Assembly (NCBI GenBank): GCA_017615125.1 | Contig: JAGAAS010000077.1 | Coordinates: forward strand, 1 to 56,821 | Direction of reading: 5' to 3' | Length of the DNA stretch: 56,821 nucleotides | Origin: Bacteroidaceae bacterium | GTDB lineage: Bacteria; Bacteroidota; Bacteroidia; Bacteroidales; Bacteroidaceae | In this document: positions 27,286 to 36,570 of the stretch, in pieces | Layout of the letters: each line of letters begins with the position of its first letter | Numbering within the stretch: position 1 is the first letter of the stretch | Translations under genes and position numbers: made by a program | The notes under the pieces: generated by a model | What the model was told of the DNA's origin: nothing | The model's database searches: none | What the model saw: only the letters and a program-made list of their open reading frames with translations

Positions 27286-28308
27286 TCAGCGTTGCACTCG
27301 TCCGTTGGCGCTGCCTCCTGCCAGAGCCTCCACTTCTTCGGCCGAAACCATATTGAAGTCTCCGGGAATGGTGTGCTTGAGGGCACTTGCTGCGACAGCG
27401 AATTCAAGCGCCTCGCCTTGCGTGGGCTTTGTGAGCAAGCCGTGAATGATGCCTCCCGAGAAGCTGTCGCCTCCTCCCACACGGTCGATGATGGGGTTGA
27501 TGTCGTAGCGCTTTGACTCGTAGAACTCCTCGCCGTTGTATATCATTGCCTTCCAGCCGTTGTGCGTTGCGCTGAACGACTCGCGGAGGGTGCTGATGAC
27601 ATACTTGAATCCGAACTCCTGGGCCATAGCGCGGAAGATTCCCTTGTAGCCCTCGGCATCGGTATTGCCCGACTCCACATCAGCATCCGGCTTGAAGCCG
27701 AGACAAAGCTCAGCATCCTCTTCGTTTCCGATGCAGACGTCGACGTACTGCATCAAAGGGCGCATAATGCTCTGGGCTTTCTCCTTCGTCCACAGCTTCT
27801 TACGGAAGTTAAGGTCCACGCTCACGGTAACTCCGTGCCGCTTGGCAGCCTCGCAGGCGAGACGGGTAAGTTCTGCCGCCTTGTCGCTGATAGCTGGCGT
27901 GATGCCGCTCCAATGGAACCAGTCGGCGCCTTCCATGATGGCGTCGAAGTCGAAGTCCTCGGGCACAGCCTCAGCAATAGCGCTGTGTGCTCGGTCGTAG
28001 ATAACCTTGCTTGGGCGCATCGAGGCACCCGTCTCGCAGTAATAAATACCCACACGGTCACCTCCCCGGGCAATGTAATCCGTCTTCACCCCATAGCGGC
28101 GCAAAGCATTCACTACGCTCTGCCCTATCTCGTGCTTGGGAAGTTTCGAAACAAAGTAGGCATCGTGCCCATAGTTGGCACAGCTAACAGCCACATTAGC
28201 TTCGCCTCCGCCGAAAATAACGTCAAACTGCTCAACCTGTACAAACCGGTAGTTGCCGGCTGGAGACAGGCGAAGCATTATCTCACCTAAAGTAACAATC
28301 TTTGCCAT
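27286..28308 (-). CDS. kdgK: 2-keto-3-deoxygluconate kinase (PfkB family)
   Basis: A 340-residue sugar kinase that phosphorylates KDG to KDPG. The N-terminal glycine-rich patch is IFGGGEANVAVSCANYG. The C-terminal PfkB signature is DRVGGGDSFSGGIIHGLL, with catalytic D281. It is divergent from uxaA, which makes its substrate, and followed by eda, which cleaves its product; this context separates it from fructokinase-like relatives. Confidence 0.93.
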   Translation of the reverse strand: MAKIVTLGEIMLRLSPAGNYRFVQVEQFDVIFGGGEANVAVSCANYGHDAYFVSKLPKHEIGQSVVNALRRYGVKTDYIARGGDRVGIYYCETGASMRPSKVIYDRAHSAIAEAVPEDFDFDAIMEGADWFHWSGITPAISDKAAELTRLACEAAKRHGVTVSVDLNFRKKLWTKEKAQSIMRPLMQYVDVCIGNEEDAELCLGFKPDADVESGNTDAEGYKGIFRAMAQEFGFKYVISTLRESFSATHNGWKAMIYNGEEFYESKRYDINPIIDRVGGGDSFSGGIIHGLLTKPTQGEALEFAVAASALKHTIPGDFNMVSAEEVEALAGGSANGRVQR

Positions 28309-28387
28309 TGAATATGTCTTGTAAATTAAACTGTTCCGTTTCTGCTAATAGGCAGGATGAAAAGTGTCTTCCATCCCAATTACCGCA

Positions 28388-28395
28388 CAAAGATA
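28388..28395 (-). promoter_or_regulatory. -7 box of the kdgK-eda promoter
   Basis: TATCTTTG on the minus strand, 79 bases upstream of the kdgK start. The divergent uxaA has only a weaker TAATTTCG (about 28465-28472), so the two could share a regulator binding in the 195-base gap. Confidence 0.5.
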
Positions 28396-28503
28396 TATCA
28401 ATAAACGAGAAAAAGAAGACTTTTTCCAACATTTTATTTCAAGAATGCAAAAAAAGTTGTAATTTCGTGCACGAAAAGAAAAAACAAGCCAACGAGCATC
28501 ACG

Positions 28504-29994
28504 ATGAAAACGAAGTATTTGAGAATCAACCCCGCGGACAACGTTGCCGTTGCCATCGAGCCGCTGAAGAAGGGAGAATCCCTCCTTGTCGACGGTATCG
28601 TTATCAACGTCATCGAAGACATCCCCGCAGGACATAAGATAGCCCTGAAAAACTTCATTCAGGGCGAGAACGTCATCAAGTACGGATATCCTATCGGGCA
28701 CGTCGTCACCGACAAGGCAAAGGGAAGCTGGATCAACGAGAACCACCTCAAGACGAACCTTGCGGGATTGCTCGAATACACCTATAGCCCTAAAACCGTC
28801 ACCCTCGACATTCCCGACAAAGGACTCACTTTCAAGGGCTACCGTCGCAAGAACGGTGACGTGGGAATACGCAACGAGATTTGGATTATCCCTACTGTGG
28901 GTTGCGTCAACGGCATCGCCAACCAGCTTGCCGAGAAGCTGCGCAAGGAAACCGACAGAAAGGGTGTGGATGCTATCGTTGCCTTCCCTCACAACTACGG
29001 GTGCTCGCAGCTCGGCGACGATCACGAGAACACAAAGAAGATTCTCCGCAATATGGTGCTTCACCCCAATGCAGGAGGCGTCCTGGTGGTAGGACTTGGC
29101 TGCGAGAACAATCAGCCAGCCGTCTTCCGCGAGTTCGTAGGCGAAGTGGATGAAAGCCGCGTGAAGTTCCTTGTAGCACAGGAAAGCGACGATGAGATAG
29201 GAGACGGAATGAAACTCTTGCGCGACATATATAAAGAGGTAAGGAAAGACCAACGTACCGATATCCCCCTGAGCGAATTGCGCGTGGGGCTGAAGTGCGG
29301 AGGAAGCGACGGCTTCTCGGGAATTACCGCCAATCCGCTGCTCGGCATGTTCAGCGACTTCCTCGTAGCTCAGGGGGGCACAAGCGTTCTCACCGAAGTG
29401 CCCGAGATGTTCGGCGCCGAGACAATCCTTATGAACCGCTGCGCCGATCATGCCCTCTTCCAGCAGACGGTTAAGCTCATCAACGACTTCAAGGACTATT
29501 TCCTCTCGCACGGAGAGCCCGTGGGCGAGAATCCTTCTCCCGGCAACAAGGCAGGAGGTATTTCCACGCTCGAGGAGAAGGCGCTCGGCTGCACGCAGAA
29601 GTGCGGCAAGAGCCTCGTCAGAGGAGTAATGGCGTATGGAGAACGACTGACGGTGAAAGGGTTGAGCTTGCTTAGCGCTCCCGGTAACGACTTGGTGGCT
29701 TCCACAGCGCTGGCAGCATGCGGATGCCACATCGTGCTCTTCACCACAGGGCGCGGAACGCCCTTCGGCACCTTCGTGCCTACGATGAAGATAAGTACCA
29801 ACAGCACCCTTGCCAAGAACAAGCCCACATGGATTGACTTCAACGCGGGAGTCATCGTCGAGGACGAGCCGAAGGAAGCGGTGCTCGAGCGCTTTGTCGA
29901 CTACGTCATCGGCGTAGCCTCAGGCGAGCGCGTCAACAACGAAAAGAAAGACTACCGCGAGATAGCTATCTTCAAGAACGGAGTAACGCTCTAG
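28504..29994 (+). CDS. uxaA: Altronate dehydratase
   Basis: A 496-residue protein with an N-terminal SAF domain (residues about 1-80, NPADNVAVAIEPLKKGE) and the large GD_AH_C domain (GYRRKNGDVGIRNEIWIIP, FPHNYGCSQLGDDHE, GLKCGGSDGFSGITANPLLG). It dehydrates D-altronate to 2-keto-3-deoxygluconate. Galactarate dehydratase is a close relative, but the neighbouring KDG kinase and KDPG aldolase favour altronate. uxaB/uxaC are not in the window. Confidence 0.93.
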   Translation: MKTKYLRINPADNVAVAIEPLKKGESLLVDGIVINVIEDIPAGHKIALKNFIQGENVIKYGYPIGHVVTDKAKGSWINENHLKTNLAGLLEYTYSPKTVTLDIPDKGLTFKGYRRKNGDVGIRNEIWIIPTVGCVNGIANQLAEKLRKETDRKGVDAIVAFPHNYGCSQLGDDHENTKKILRNMVLHPNAGGVLVVGLGCENNQPAVFREFVGEVDESRVKFLVAQESDDEIGDGMKLLRDIYKEVRKDQRTDIPLSELRVGLKCGGSDGFSGITANPLLGMFSDFLVAQGGTSVLTEVPEMFGAETILMNRCADHALFQQTVKLINDFKDYFLSHGEPVGENPSPGNKAGGISTLEEKALGCTQKCGKSLVRGVMAYGERLTVKGLSLLSAPGNDLVASTALAACGCHIVLFTTGRGTPFGTFVPTMKISTNSTLAKNKPTWIDFNAGVIVEDEPKEAVLERFVDYVIGVASGERVNNEKKDYREIAIFKNGVTL

Positions 29995-29996
29995 CT

Positions 29997-30090
29997 GGAG
30001 AAAGTATCTCACGATATGAAGAAAGAATCTCGCCGTATTCTTTCTTCATACGGCGAGATGTAGAAAGAAAAAATTTTCAAGGAGAAAAAA
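29997..30090 (+). repeat. Family A interspersed repeat, locus e, with perfect hairpin
   Basis: ATGAAGAAAGAATCTCGCCG is followed by the inverted copy CTTTCTTCATACGGCGAGAT. The arms ATCTCGCCGTAT (30027-30038) and ATACGGCGAGAT (30048-30059) form a perfect 12-bp stem with a 9-base loop. It begins 3 bases after the uxaA stop and could serve as a 3'-end structure, though no U-tract follows. Confidence 0.8.
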
Positions 30091-30105
30091 GCGCAGAATA
30101 AAACG

Positions 30106-30135
30106 GGTTGACACTCCGGGGAAAACGGAGCAACC
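30106..30135 (+). promoter_or_regulatory. Hairpin upstream of rsmG
   Basis: GGTTG-aca-CTCCG pairs with CGGAG-CAACC around a GGGAAAA loop, 38 bases before the rsmG ATG. Without a T-run it is not a classical terminator; it might be a leader structure. Confidence 0.3.
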
Positions 30136-30172
30136 GACGACATGAAAGTATTAAACTTATCAACACAGAAAG

Positions 30173-30799
30173 ATGGATCTCATCAGTAAATACTTCCCCA
30201 ACCTGACACAGGAGCAAGAACAGCAGTTTGAGATGCTGGGTCCTCTCTACACCGACTGGAATGCGAAAATCAACGTCATCTCGCGCAAGGACATCGGCAA
30301 TCTCTACGAGCACCACGTGCTCCACTCGCTGGCGATTGCAAAGGTTATCCGCTTCCGCGCCGACACCACCGTGATGGACCTCGGCACAGGAGGGGGATTT
30401 CCCGGCATTCCGCTTGCCATTCTCTTCCCAGATGTAAGGTTTCATCTCGTCGACAGCATCGGTAAGAAAATACGCGTAGCGACTGAGGTGTCGCAAGCGC
30501 TGGGGCTGCAGAACGTCACCCTCAGCCACACTCGCGCTGAGGAGGAGAAGCAGATGTTTGACTTCGTTGTCAGCCGTGCTGTGATGCCTCTCGCCGACAT
30601 CGTGAAGATTGTGCGAAAGAACATCAACAAGGAGTCGCACAACGCCTACCCCAACGGGCTCATCTGTCTGAAGGGGGGCGAACTGCAGAACGAGATTTTC
30701 AGCTTCCGCAACGTTGCCGACATTGTGCCCATCGACGACTTCTTCGAGGGCGATTACTTCAAGGGGAAGAAAGTCGTCTTCGTCCCCATCAAGAAATAG
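30173..30799 (+). CDS. rsmG: 16S rRNA (guanine527-N7)-methyltransferase
   Basis: A 208-residue SAM-dependent methyltransferase of the GidB/RsmG family. Motif I is VMDLGTGGGFPGIPLAILFP, preceded by the N-terminal YTDWNAKINVISRKD typical of the family. VSRAVMPL and LICLKGGEL are the later conserved strands. It methylates G527 of 16S rRNA. A metallo-beta-lactamase-fold gene follows 53 bases later and may be co-transcribed. Confidence 0.95.
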   Translation: MDLISKYFPNLTQEQEQQFEMLGPLYTDWNAKINVISRKDIGNLYEHHVLHSLAIAKVIRFRADTTVMDLGTGGGFPGIPLAILFPDVRFHLVDSIGKKIRVATEVSQALGLQNVTLSHTRAEEEKQMFDFVVSRAVMPLADIVKIVRKNINKESHNAYPNGLICLKGGELQNEIFSFRNVADIVPIDDFFEGDYFKGKKVVFVPIKK

Positions 30800-30852
30800 A
30801 AAAAGCCGGATAGCTCAAGCCAGACGCGACTAACAACGAGAAACAAGCCCAG

Positions 30853-31491
30853 ATGGAACTTCAATGTTTTGAATTCAATCCCATAGCGGAAAACACATAT
30901 ATCCTTTGGGACGACAGCAAGGAGTGCGTCATCATCGACGCAGGCTGCTTTTTCCCTGATGAATACGAAACATTGCGCCGATTTGTCGAAGCGAAGGAGC
31001 TCACAGTCAAGCATCTCCTTTGCACGCACTTCCACTTCGACCACGTTTTCGGAGCACGCTTCGTCAAAGAGGAGTGGAACGTGCCCGTTGAAGGGCATTC
31101 GGGCGATGCTTGGTGGGAGACAAACAACGCTTCGGTTTGCGCCTCGTTCGGCATCCGCTTCCGCGGAGAGCCTCCTACAATAGATAAGTATCTCGCTGAT
31201 GGGGATACGATTACCTTCGGTAACGGAACGTCGCTCCAATGCATCCACCTTCCCGGGCACTCAAAGGGAGGAATGGTCTTCTACGACAAAGAGGATGGGG
31301 TTGTCTTCGTTGGCGACAGCCTCTTTGCGGGCGGAGGAATGGGACGCACCGACTTGCACGGGGGCGACTACGAGGAGCTGATGACATCGCTTCGTTCGCG
31401 CCTTTTCTCTCTCCCCGACTCCACCATCATCTACCCCGGGCACGGGCCAACAAGCACCCTGCGCACCGAGCGCTGGTACCATAATCTGTAG
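30853..31491 (+). CDS. Metallo-beta-lactamase-fold hydrolase (glyoxalase II-like)
   Basis: A 212-residue protein with the zinc motif THFHFDH (HxHxDH) near residue 60, HLPGHSKGGMVFYD, then VFVGDSLFAGGMGRTDL with the bridging Asp, and the final IYPGHGPTSTLRTE. These match the small YcbL/glyoxalase II-like hydrolases. The substrate is probably a thioester such as S-lactoylglutathione or an analogue, but Bacteroidetes generally lack glutathione, so this is open. Confidence 0.88.
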   Translation: MELQCFEFNPIAENTYILWDDSKECVIIDAGCFFPDEYETLRRFVEAKELTVKHLLCTHFHFDHVFGARFVKEEWNVPVEGHSGDAWWETNNASVCASFGIRFRGEPPTIDKYLADGDTITFGNGTSLQCIHLPGHSKGGMVFYDKEDGVVFVGDSLFAGGGMGRTDLHGGDYEELMTSLRSRLFSLPDSTIIYPGHGPTSTLRTERWYHNL

Positions 31492-31583
31492 CGTATTTAC
31501 TTTTGGGTAAAATTACTTAATCGTAAAATCGCTTAATCGATTCCACTATTCCACAGTTCCACAATTCAACATCTGAAAAAAGC

Positions 31584-31994
31584 ATGACACTCCAAGAGTT
31601 TCTCAACGAAGGCGATAAGTTTGCGCTGACTTCCGGCATACAGATTACAGAACTACGCCCGGGCTACTGCCGGGCAGAGATGACTGTCGAAGAACGACAT
31701 CTCAACGGCGGAGGCGTTTGTCAGGGAGGAGCTCTATTCACGTTAGGAGACTTGGCTGTTGCCGGATGCGCCAACGCCTACGGGAAGCTATGCCTCAGCA
31801 TCAGCAGCCAAATCCACTTCGTCCGTTCAGCCAAGCTCGGAGAACACCTGAAAGCAGAATGCACCGAGCAACACATTGGAAAAATTCCCCTAGTAGAGAC
31901 TCGCATCACCAACGACGAAGGCACACTCATCGCCCTCATGACAAGCGAGTGCTTCCAAAAAGACACACCCCTCCCCACCGACGAACTCATGTAG
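31584..31994 (+). CDS. PaaI-type hotdog thioesterase
   Basis: A 136-residue hotdog-fold protein. The block HLNGGGVCQGGALFTLGDLA matches the PaaI motif HxNxxGxxHGGxxFxLAD, with the usual HGG read as CQGG. ISSQIHFVRSAKLGEHLKAE is the second conserved strand. The reaction is probably hydrolysis of an acyl-CoA thioester. The Cys-Gln replacement of the canonical His is notable but may be common in this subfamily. Confidence 0.85.
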   Translation: MTLQEFLNEGDKFALTSGIQITELRPGYCRAEMTVEERHLNGGGVCQGGALFTLGDLAVAGCANAYGKLCLSISSQIHFVRSAKLGEHLKAECTEQHIGKIPLVETRITNDEGTLIALMTSECFQKDTPLPTDELM

Positions 31995-32077
31995 CATTTT
32001 TCAGAACAAGGAACAGAGTTTTAATGCAACATACTGGCGTTAAACGACAGTATCTTGGCATCAAAGAATAATTCCTT

Positions 32078-32111
32078 AAAGTTTAACAATAATTCCGCGA
32101 AGTTAAACTTT
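32078..32111. repeat. Small inverted repeat in the thioesterase-pectate lyase gap
   Basis: AAAGTTTAAC (32078-32087) and GTTAAACTTT (32102-32111) form a perfect 10-bp stem with a 14-base loop. AATTCC occurs on both sides of the left arm. No T-run follows on either strand; it may be a weak transcript end for these convergent genes. Confidence 0.45.
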
Positions 32112-32224
32112 AACGTTTAATTGCAGGAAACAAAAAAAATTGGACTAGGAACTGTAGAATCGACAAAAACGATTAACCGATTTTACAATTAAGCGATTAA
32201 ACACAAAGGAAACACTTATCCGAA

Positions 32225-33985
32225 TCAGCGAGCTATCACCTTTTGGGTAAGGACTCCTTCGGACGAGGAGAGGGCTACCAGATAAATGCCCTTTGAGAGG
32301 ACGATGTGGGAGGTGCCTTGAATGGCAGCTCGCAGCACGGGCTCTCCTGTCAACGTATAGACGGAGAGCTCGGAACCTAACGGGGCGTCAACAACGCTAA
32401 GGTTATTGCCCTGCATGCCGATGCGCTGCGATTGCTCAAGATATACCGACGTAAAATCGGGAACGCGCTTCTGCGCCTGGGTAATGTCCTTCACAAGGTA
32501 GTTGAGGTACAGCTCCAGATTGGTGTACCCCTCTGAATTGACTTCATTGATGTCGGAAGCATCGGTAGGGTCCATATCGAGGCGATACTCGTAGTAGTCG
32601 GGCACGCCGTCGCCGTCGGAATCCTTCTTTATCCGCGTCAGCATCTCCTCGTCGTAAGGGATGTTCACCCAAGGGGACGACTCCCCGTCGAGAACTGCAT
32701 CGCGTTGCGAGTTGATGATTCCCGGCTCGGTCCATCCTGCAGGATGCGAAACGCTATACTGCTTGCCCTCGTACTCTCCGCTCCACGAATAGGCTGCGGT
32801 GTATGACTTGAAGGAACCCTTGCGGTTCACCACATCGTCGATGATAACCGAGTCGTATTTGTCACGATAGTCGCAGGCTCCGCTGTAGGCGAGCACCTGC
32901 TGATAGGCATCCTCGGCGCTGAAGGTGACGATATCACCGCAGTCAAAAGGCTCCGACATACGCGCTGCTTCCTTCTGCGCTGCTGTTGCAGACATCTGGG
33001 CGGCAACGCCCTTAGGCCAGTTGTCGGCAGAGACATCTGCGTGCCCTTCCACCACGTTGCCGTCGACATACGCTTGCACGTCGGCATCGGCAGCGAAGAT
33101 GCGATAATGCTGCTGCTTTCCCGCATAGTGTTGATCTGTGGCTGGGCCTGGCTTAATATAGTTGTTCACCATATTGATTTTCATCTGGGAGCCTCCATAA
33201 CACCCTACTCCACACCAATTATACACTACGCAGTTGCGCATATCAGTAAGGTCCTCCAATCCTCGCTCCTGCATCGTATATCGGCTGCCGAAGCGCGGTG
33301 TGCGGCTCACAGCATGCGCGATGAGGTTGTGATGGAACGTTGCATGATCTCCTCCCCACACTCCTCCGTAGCAATGAGGCTTTCCATCCGTATAAAGCGT
33401 TTTCGGATGGACGGAATAGTTGAGAGGCTGGCTTACCAGACACCATTGAACTGTCGTATAGTCGTTTGCATAAGCCGTAAGGCATTCGTCCACACTCCAG
33501 CTCACGGAACAATGATCGATAATGAAATGCCCGTGATCGAAACCTCCGAAGCCATCAACTTCCGTTCCGCACACATCTCCGGGACGAATGCGCAGGAAGC
33601 GCACGATGACATTCTCGGCACGAATGCCGAAGCCATAATCCGCGATACAGATTCCGCCGGGAGACGTCTGCCCAGCTATCGTCAAATCTCCGTTTCGCAC
33701 ATAAAGGTCCGACTTGAGATGAATGGTTCCCGCTACATCGAAGATAATGGTGCGGGCTTCTTTCTGGTTCACAGCATAGCGGAACGAGCCCTCCTTGCCT
33801 GTATCCTCCAACGTTGTCACGCGATAGACCTTTCCTCCTCGTCCACCCGATACGTACATGCCGAAGCCTTCGGCTCCTGGGAAAGCGGGAGTTTGGGCTG
33901 CCATTTCCGCAGGAACAAACACTAGAAGGAGGAGTATGAAACTCAGCAAAAATGGGGTATTTCTTTCGATTTGTAATCTCTTCAT
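32225..33985 (-). CDS. Secreted pectate lyase (PL1-type) with type IX secretion sorting domain
   Basis: A 586-residue secreted protein with a signal peptide ending near AEMAAQ. The parallel beta-helix starts AFPGAEGFGMYVSGGRGGK and includes FIIDHCSVSWSVDECLT and GDHATFHHNLIAHAVSRTPRFG, typical of Bacteroidetes PL1 pectate lyases. DSDGDGVPDYYEYRL is a calcium-binding-like motif. The C-terminal 80 residues (LSVYTLTGEPVL to GVLTQKVIAR) are a T9SS type A sorting domain. It should cleave polygalacturonate outside the cell and feed the uxaA-kdgK-eda route. The start at 33985 is chosen because the 56 codons upstream are repeat DNA. Confidence 0.9.
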   Translation of the reverse strand: MKRLQIERNTPFLLSFILLLLVFVPAEMAAQTPAFPGAEGFGMYVSGGRGGKVYRVTTLEDTGKEGSFRYAVNQKEARTIIFDVAGTIHLKSDLYVRNGDLTIAGQTSPGGICIADYGFGIRAENVIVRFLRIRPGDVCGTEVDGFGGFDHGHFIIDHCSVSWSVDECLTAYANDYTTVQWCLVSQPLNYSVHPKTLYTDGKPHCYGGVWGGDHATFHHNLIAHAVSRTPRFGSRYTMQERGLEDLTDMRNCVVYNWCGVGCYGGSQMKINMVNNYIKPGPATDQHYAGKQQHYRIFAADADVQAYVDGNVVEGHADVSADNWPKGVAAQMSATAAQKEAARMSEPFDCGDIVTFSAEDAYQQVLAYSGACDYRDKYDSVIIDDVVNRKGSFKSYTAAYSWSGEYEGKQYSVSHPAGWTEPGIINSQRDAVLDGESSPWVNIPYDEEMLTRIKKDSDGDGVPDYYEYRLDMDPTDASDINEVNSEGYTNLELYLNYLVKDITQAQKRVPDFTSVYLEQSQRIGMQGNNLSVVDAPLGSELSVYTLTGEPVLRAAIQGTSHIVLSKGIYLVALSSSEGVLTQKVIAR

Positions 33986-34010
33986 TTTCAAGGGGGAAAA
34001 GGAACGTGAT

Positions 34011-34097
34011 TTTTGGAGAAGGAAAAAAATATTTTCGAGAAGGAATCTCGCCGTATGAAGAAAGAATAAATTTTTTTGGAGAAGGGAAAATTTCCGT
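34011..34097 (+). repeat. Family A interspersed repeat, locus f (clearest copy)
   Basis: TTTTGGAGAAGGAAAAAAAT, then ATTTTCGAGAAGGAATCTCG, CCGTATGAAGAAAGAATAAA, TTTTTTTGGAGAAGGGAAAA. It shows the unit order GAGAAGG / TCTCGCCGTATGAAG / poly A-T / GAGAAGG. It lies just upstream of the pectate lyase start. Confidence 0.85.
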
Positions 34098-34187
34098 TTC
34101 CTTCTTCTCTTGATCTTTTTCGAGTTAAATCCGCTATTTTTCTCTTCGTTCATTAATTAAAAAAACTCTTCTCGCAGATATGAAAAG

Positions 34188-34230
34188 AGCAGAGAATTCC
34201 TCTTGCTTCCGCCGACAGGAATCCTCTGCT
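34188..34230 (-). terminator. Terminator of aspS
   Basis: A leftward 14-bp stem AGCAGAGGATTCCT / AGGAATTCTCTGCT with one G-U pair and a 15-base loop, followed by CTTTTCAT. It starts 11 bases after the aspS stop codon. Confidence 0.75.
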
Positions 34231-34240
34231 TCTCGTGTGA

Positions 34241-35998
34241 CTATTTCTCCTTGAGATCGACTTTTATCTGCAATTCATCAAGTTGCACATCGTCGATGAC
34301 GCCAGGAGCTCCCAGCATCACGTCGCGTCCCTGATTGTTCTTCGGGAAGGCGATGCAGTCGCGGATGCTGTCAAGCTCAGCAAACAGGCTCACGAAACGG
34401 TCCAAGCCGTAGGCAAGACCTCCGTGAGGGGGTGCTCCGTACTTAAAGGCGTTCATGAGGAAGCCGAATTTCTTCTGTGCCTGCTCGGGCGTGAAGCCGA
34501 GGATTTCAAATATCTTCTGCTGGAGCTGGGCATCGTGAATACGGATGCTTCCTCCGCCGACTTCCACTCCGTTGATAACCATATCGTAGGCATTTGCGCG
34601 CACCGAAGCAGGATCGGTGTCAAGCAAAGGAATATCTTCGGGCTTGGGACTTGTAAACGGATGATGCATAGCCATCAGGCGCTGCTCCTCGTCGCTCCAT
34701 TCGTACATAGGGAAGTCGATGACCCACAGGCAGCTATAAGTGCTCTTGTCGCGCAGCCCGAGCTGGCTACCCATCTCAAGGCGCAGCTCGCTCAGCTGCT
34801 TGCGCGTCTTCATAGCGTCGTCGCCGCTGAGGATGAGAATCAAGTCGCCCGGCTCAGCGCCAAAGGCTCCCTTCATCTGCTGAAGAACCTCTTGCGAATA
34901 GAACTTGTCAACACTCGACTTGACGGTGCCGTCTGCCTCCACGCGGGCATATACCAATCCCTTGGCGCCAATCTGAGGCTTTTTCACAAACTCGGTGAGC
35001 TGATCAATCTGCTTACGGCTGTAATGGGCGGCACCCTTCGCACAGATTCCCCCAATGTAGGCAGCGTTGTCAAACACGCTGAAGCCGTAGCCCTTCAACA
35101 CATCCATCAGTTCCACGAAACGCATACCGAAGCGGGTGTCGGGCTTGTCGCTGCCGTAGTACTTCATAGCGTCGGCCCACGTCATGCGCGGAAGCTTGGG
35201 AAGGTCGATGCCCTTGATAACCTTGAAGAGATGACGGCTCATGCCCTCGAACATCTCGAGGATATCCTCCTGCTCCACGAACGACATCTCGCAGTCGATC
35301 TGAGTGAACTCGGGCTGACGGTCAGCACGCAAGTCCTCGTCGCGGAAGCACTTCACAATCTGGAAGTAACGGTCGAAGCCGCTCACCATAAGCAGCTGCT
35401 TCAGCGTCTGAGGGCTCTGAGGCAGAGCATAGAATTGTCCCGGGTTCATACGCGAAGGCACGACGAAATCACGTGCACCCTCGGGCGTACTATTTACAAG
35501 AACAGGCGTTTCAACCTCGAGGAAGCCTTGCTCGCTCAGATAGCGCCTTACCTCGAAAGCCATCTTATGCCTCAGCTCAAGATTCTTACGAACGGCAGCG
35601 CGGCGAAGGTCGAGATAACGGTACTTCATACGGAGGTCGTCGCCCCCGTCGGTATTATCCTCGATGGTGAAAGGAGGTGTCAATGCGGTGTTGAGCACGT
35701 TGAGCTTCGTTACCACGATTTCAACATCGCCCGTATCCATCTTGGCGTTCTTGCTTGAGCGCTCCTCAACCTTACCTGTCACCTGAATGACGTACTCGCG
35801 CCCGAGACGATTTGCCTGCTCGCACAAGTCGGCGTCTTTCTCTTCGTTGAACACCAACTGTGTGATGCCATATCTGTCGCGCAAGTCGACGAACGTCATT
35901 CCTCCCATCTTCCGGCTGCGCTGTACCCAGCCAGCAAGCGTCACTTCTTCTCCCACATTGGCAAGCCGTAGCTCACCGCAGGTCTTACTTCTATACAT
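34241..35998 (-). CDS. aspS: Aspartyl-tRNA synthetase
   Basis: A 585-residue class II synthetase of the bacterial (GAD-containing) type. The N-terminal OB fold has [18 protein letters not shown]. Motif 2 is [24 protein letters not shown] and motif 3 is [11 protein letters not shown]. The central GAD domain lies around residues 290-415. It charges tRNA-Asp. It is a single-gene unit with a family P promoter repeat upstream and a clear terminator. Confidence 0.97.
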   Translation of the reverse strand: MYRSKTCGELRLANVGEEVTLAGWVQRSRKMGGMTFVDLRDRYGITQLVFNEEKDADLCEQANRLGREYVIQVTGKVEERSSKNAKMDTGDVEIVVTKLNVLNTALTPPFTIEDNTDGGDDLRMKYRYLDLRRAAVRKNLELRHKMAFEVRRYLSEQGFLEVETPVLVNSTPEGARDFVVPSRMNPGQFYALPQSPQTLKQLLMVSGFDRYFQIVKCFRDEDLRADRQPEFTQIDCEMSFVEQEDILEMFEGMSRHLFKVIKGIDLPKLPRMTWADAMKYYGSDKPDTRFGMRFVELMDVLKGYGFSVFDNAAYIGGICAKGAAHYSRKQIDQLTEFVKKPQIGAKGLVYARVEADGTVKSSVDKFYSQEVLQQMKGAFGAEPGDLILILSGDDAMKTRKQLSELRLEMGSQLGLRDKSTYSCLWVIDFPMYEWSDEEQRLMAMHHPFTSPKPEDIPLLDTDPASVRANAYDMVINGVEVGGGSIRIHDAQLQQKIFEILGFTPEQAQKKFGFLMNAFKYGAPPHGGLAYGLDRFVSLFAELDSIRDCIAFPKNNQGRDVMLGAPGVIDDVQLDELQIKVDLKEK

Positions 35999-36063
35999 GA
36001 TTCTGTCGTTATGTTAAATTAGACTATTCTTATTATTCCCGTTGACGGACTTCTTTCAATCCG

Positions 36064-36241
36064 TTGCAAAGATAGGGTGAGCTGAGAGAAAAACCAAATT
36101 TATTTGAATTTTTCCGAGGCGATCCCTATCTAAAACCAGAGGTTAAAGATAGTGCGAGGCGAGCGAAGAACAAAATAAATGGTATTTATTTTTTCGTCCG
36201 AGCCGATGCCTATCTAAAACCGTAAGCTACAGATAGTGCAA
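36064..36241 (-). repeat. Family P promoter-bearing repeat upstream of aspS
   Basis: Read on the minus strand it contains three box-like sites: TATCTGTA (36228-36235), TATCTTTA (36144-36151) and the intact TATCTTTG (36067-36074). They are separated by CGGTTTTAGATAGG, GAAAAAATAAA, TTTATTTTGTTC and TTCGCTCGCCTCGC segments. The same series, in the same order, lies upstream of pyrB on the other strand. The decayed boxes pair with the downstream AGATAG to make hairpins. Confidence 0.75.
36067..36098 (-). promoter_or_regulatory. Promoter of aspS
   Basis: TTTG (36095-36098), 20 bases, TATCTTTG (36067-36074), minus strand, inside the family P repeat; leader of about 60 bases. Confidence 0.65.
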
Positions 36242-36319
36242 AAATACGCAATTAAACTGAGAAAAAGAATTATTCATAAAAAAACATGAAGGTATACGCT
36301 TACATATCAAAAAAACCTG

Positions 36320-36327
36320 TATCTTTG
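36320..36327 (+). promoter_or_regulatory. -7 box of the tRNA-Pro promoter
   Basis: TATCTTTG 31 bases upstream of the tRNA 5' end. No good -33 element is visible. Confidence 0.55.
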
Positions 36328-36357
36328 CACCCGCTTTCCAATAAGAGAGGGAGCTTT

Positions 36358-36430
<73 letters not shown>

Positions 36431-36435
36431 CGAAA

Positions 36436-36470
36436 AAAAGAGGTGCAAATGAATAGTTTGCACCTCTTTT
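36436..36470 (+). terminator. Terminator of tRNA-Pro
   Basis: AAAAGAGGTGCAAA (36436-36449) and TTTGCACCTCTTTT (36457-36470) form a perfect 14-bp stem with a 7-base loop, ending in a T-run. Confidence 0.9.
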
Positions 36471-36570
36471 TATTCCGTTCTATTTCGTTTTTTCTTCTTA
36501 AAAGAAATGAAGATAGAGCTGTTTCAGCACTACTGATTTGTAGTACAAGTTCTTATATTTAGAGAAAAAC

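Noticed and set aside
33986-34153. 56-codon N-terminal extension of the pectate lyase
   Set aside because: The extension reads through a family A repeat, is followed by a perfect signal peptide start at 33985, and yields low-complexity Phe/Leu/Lys residues.
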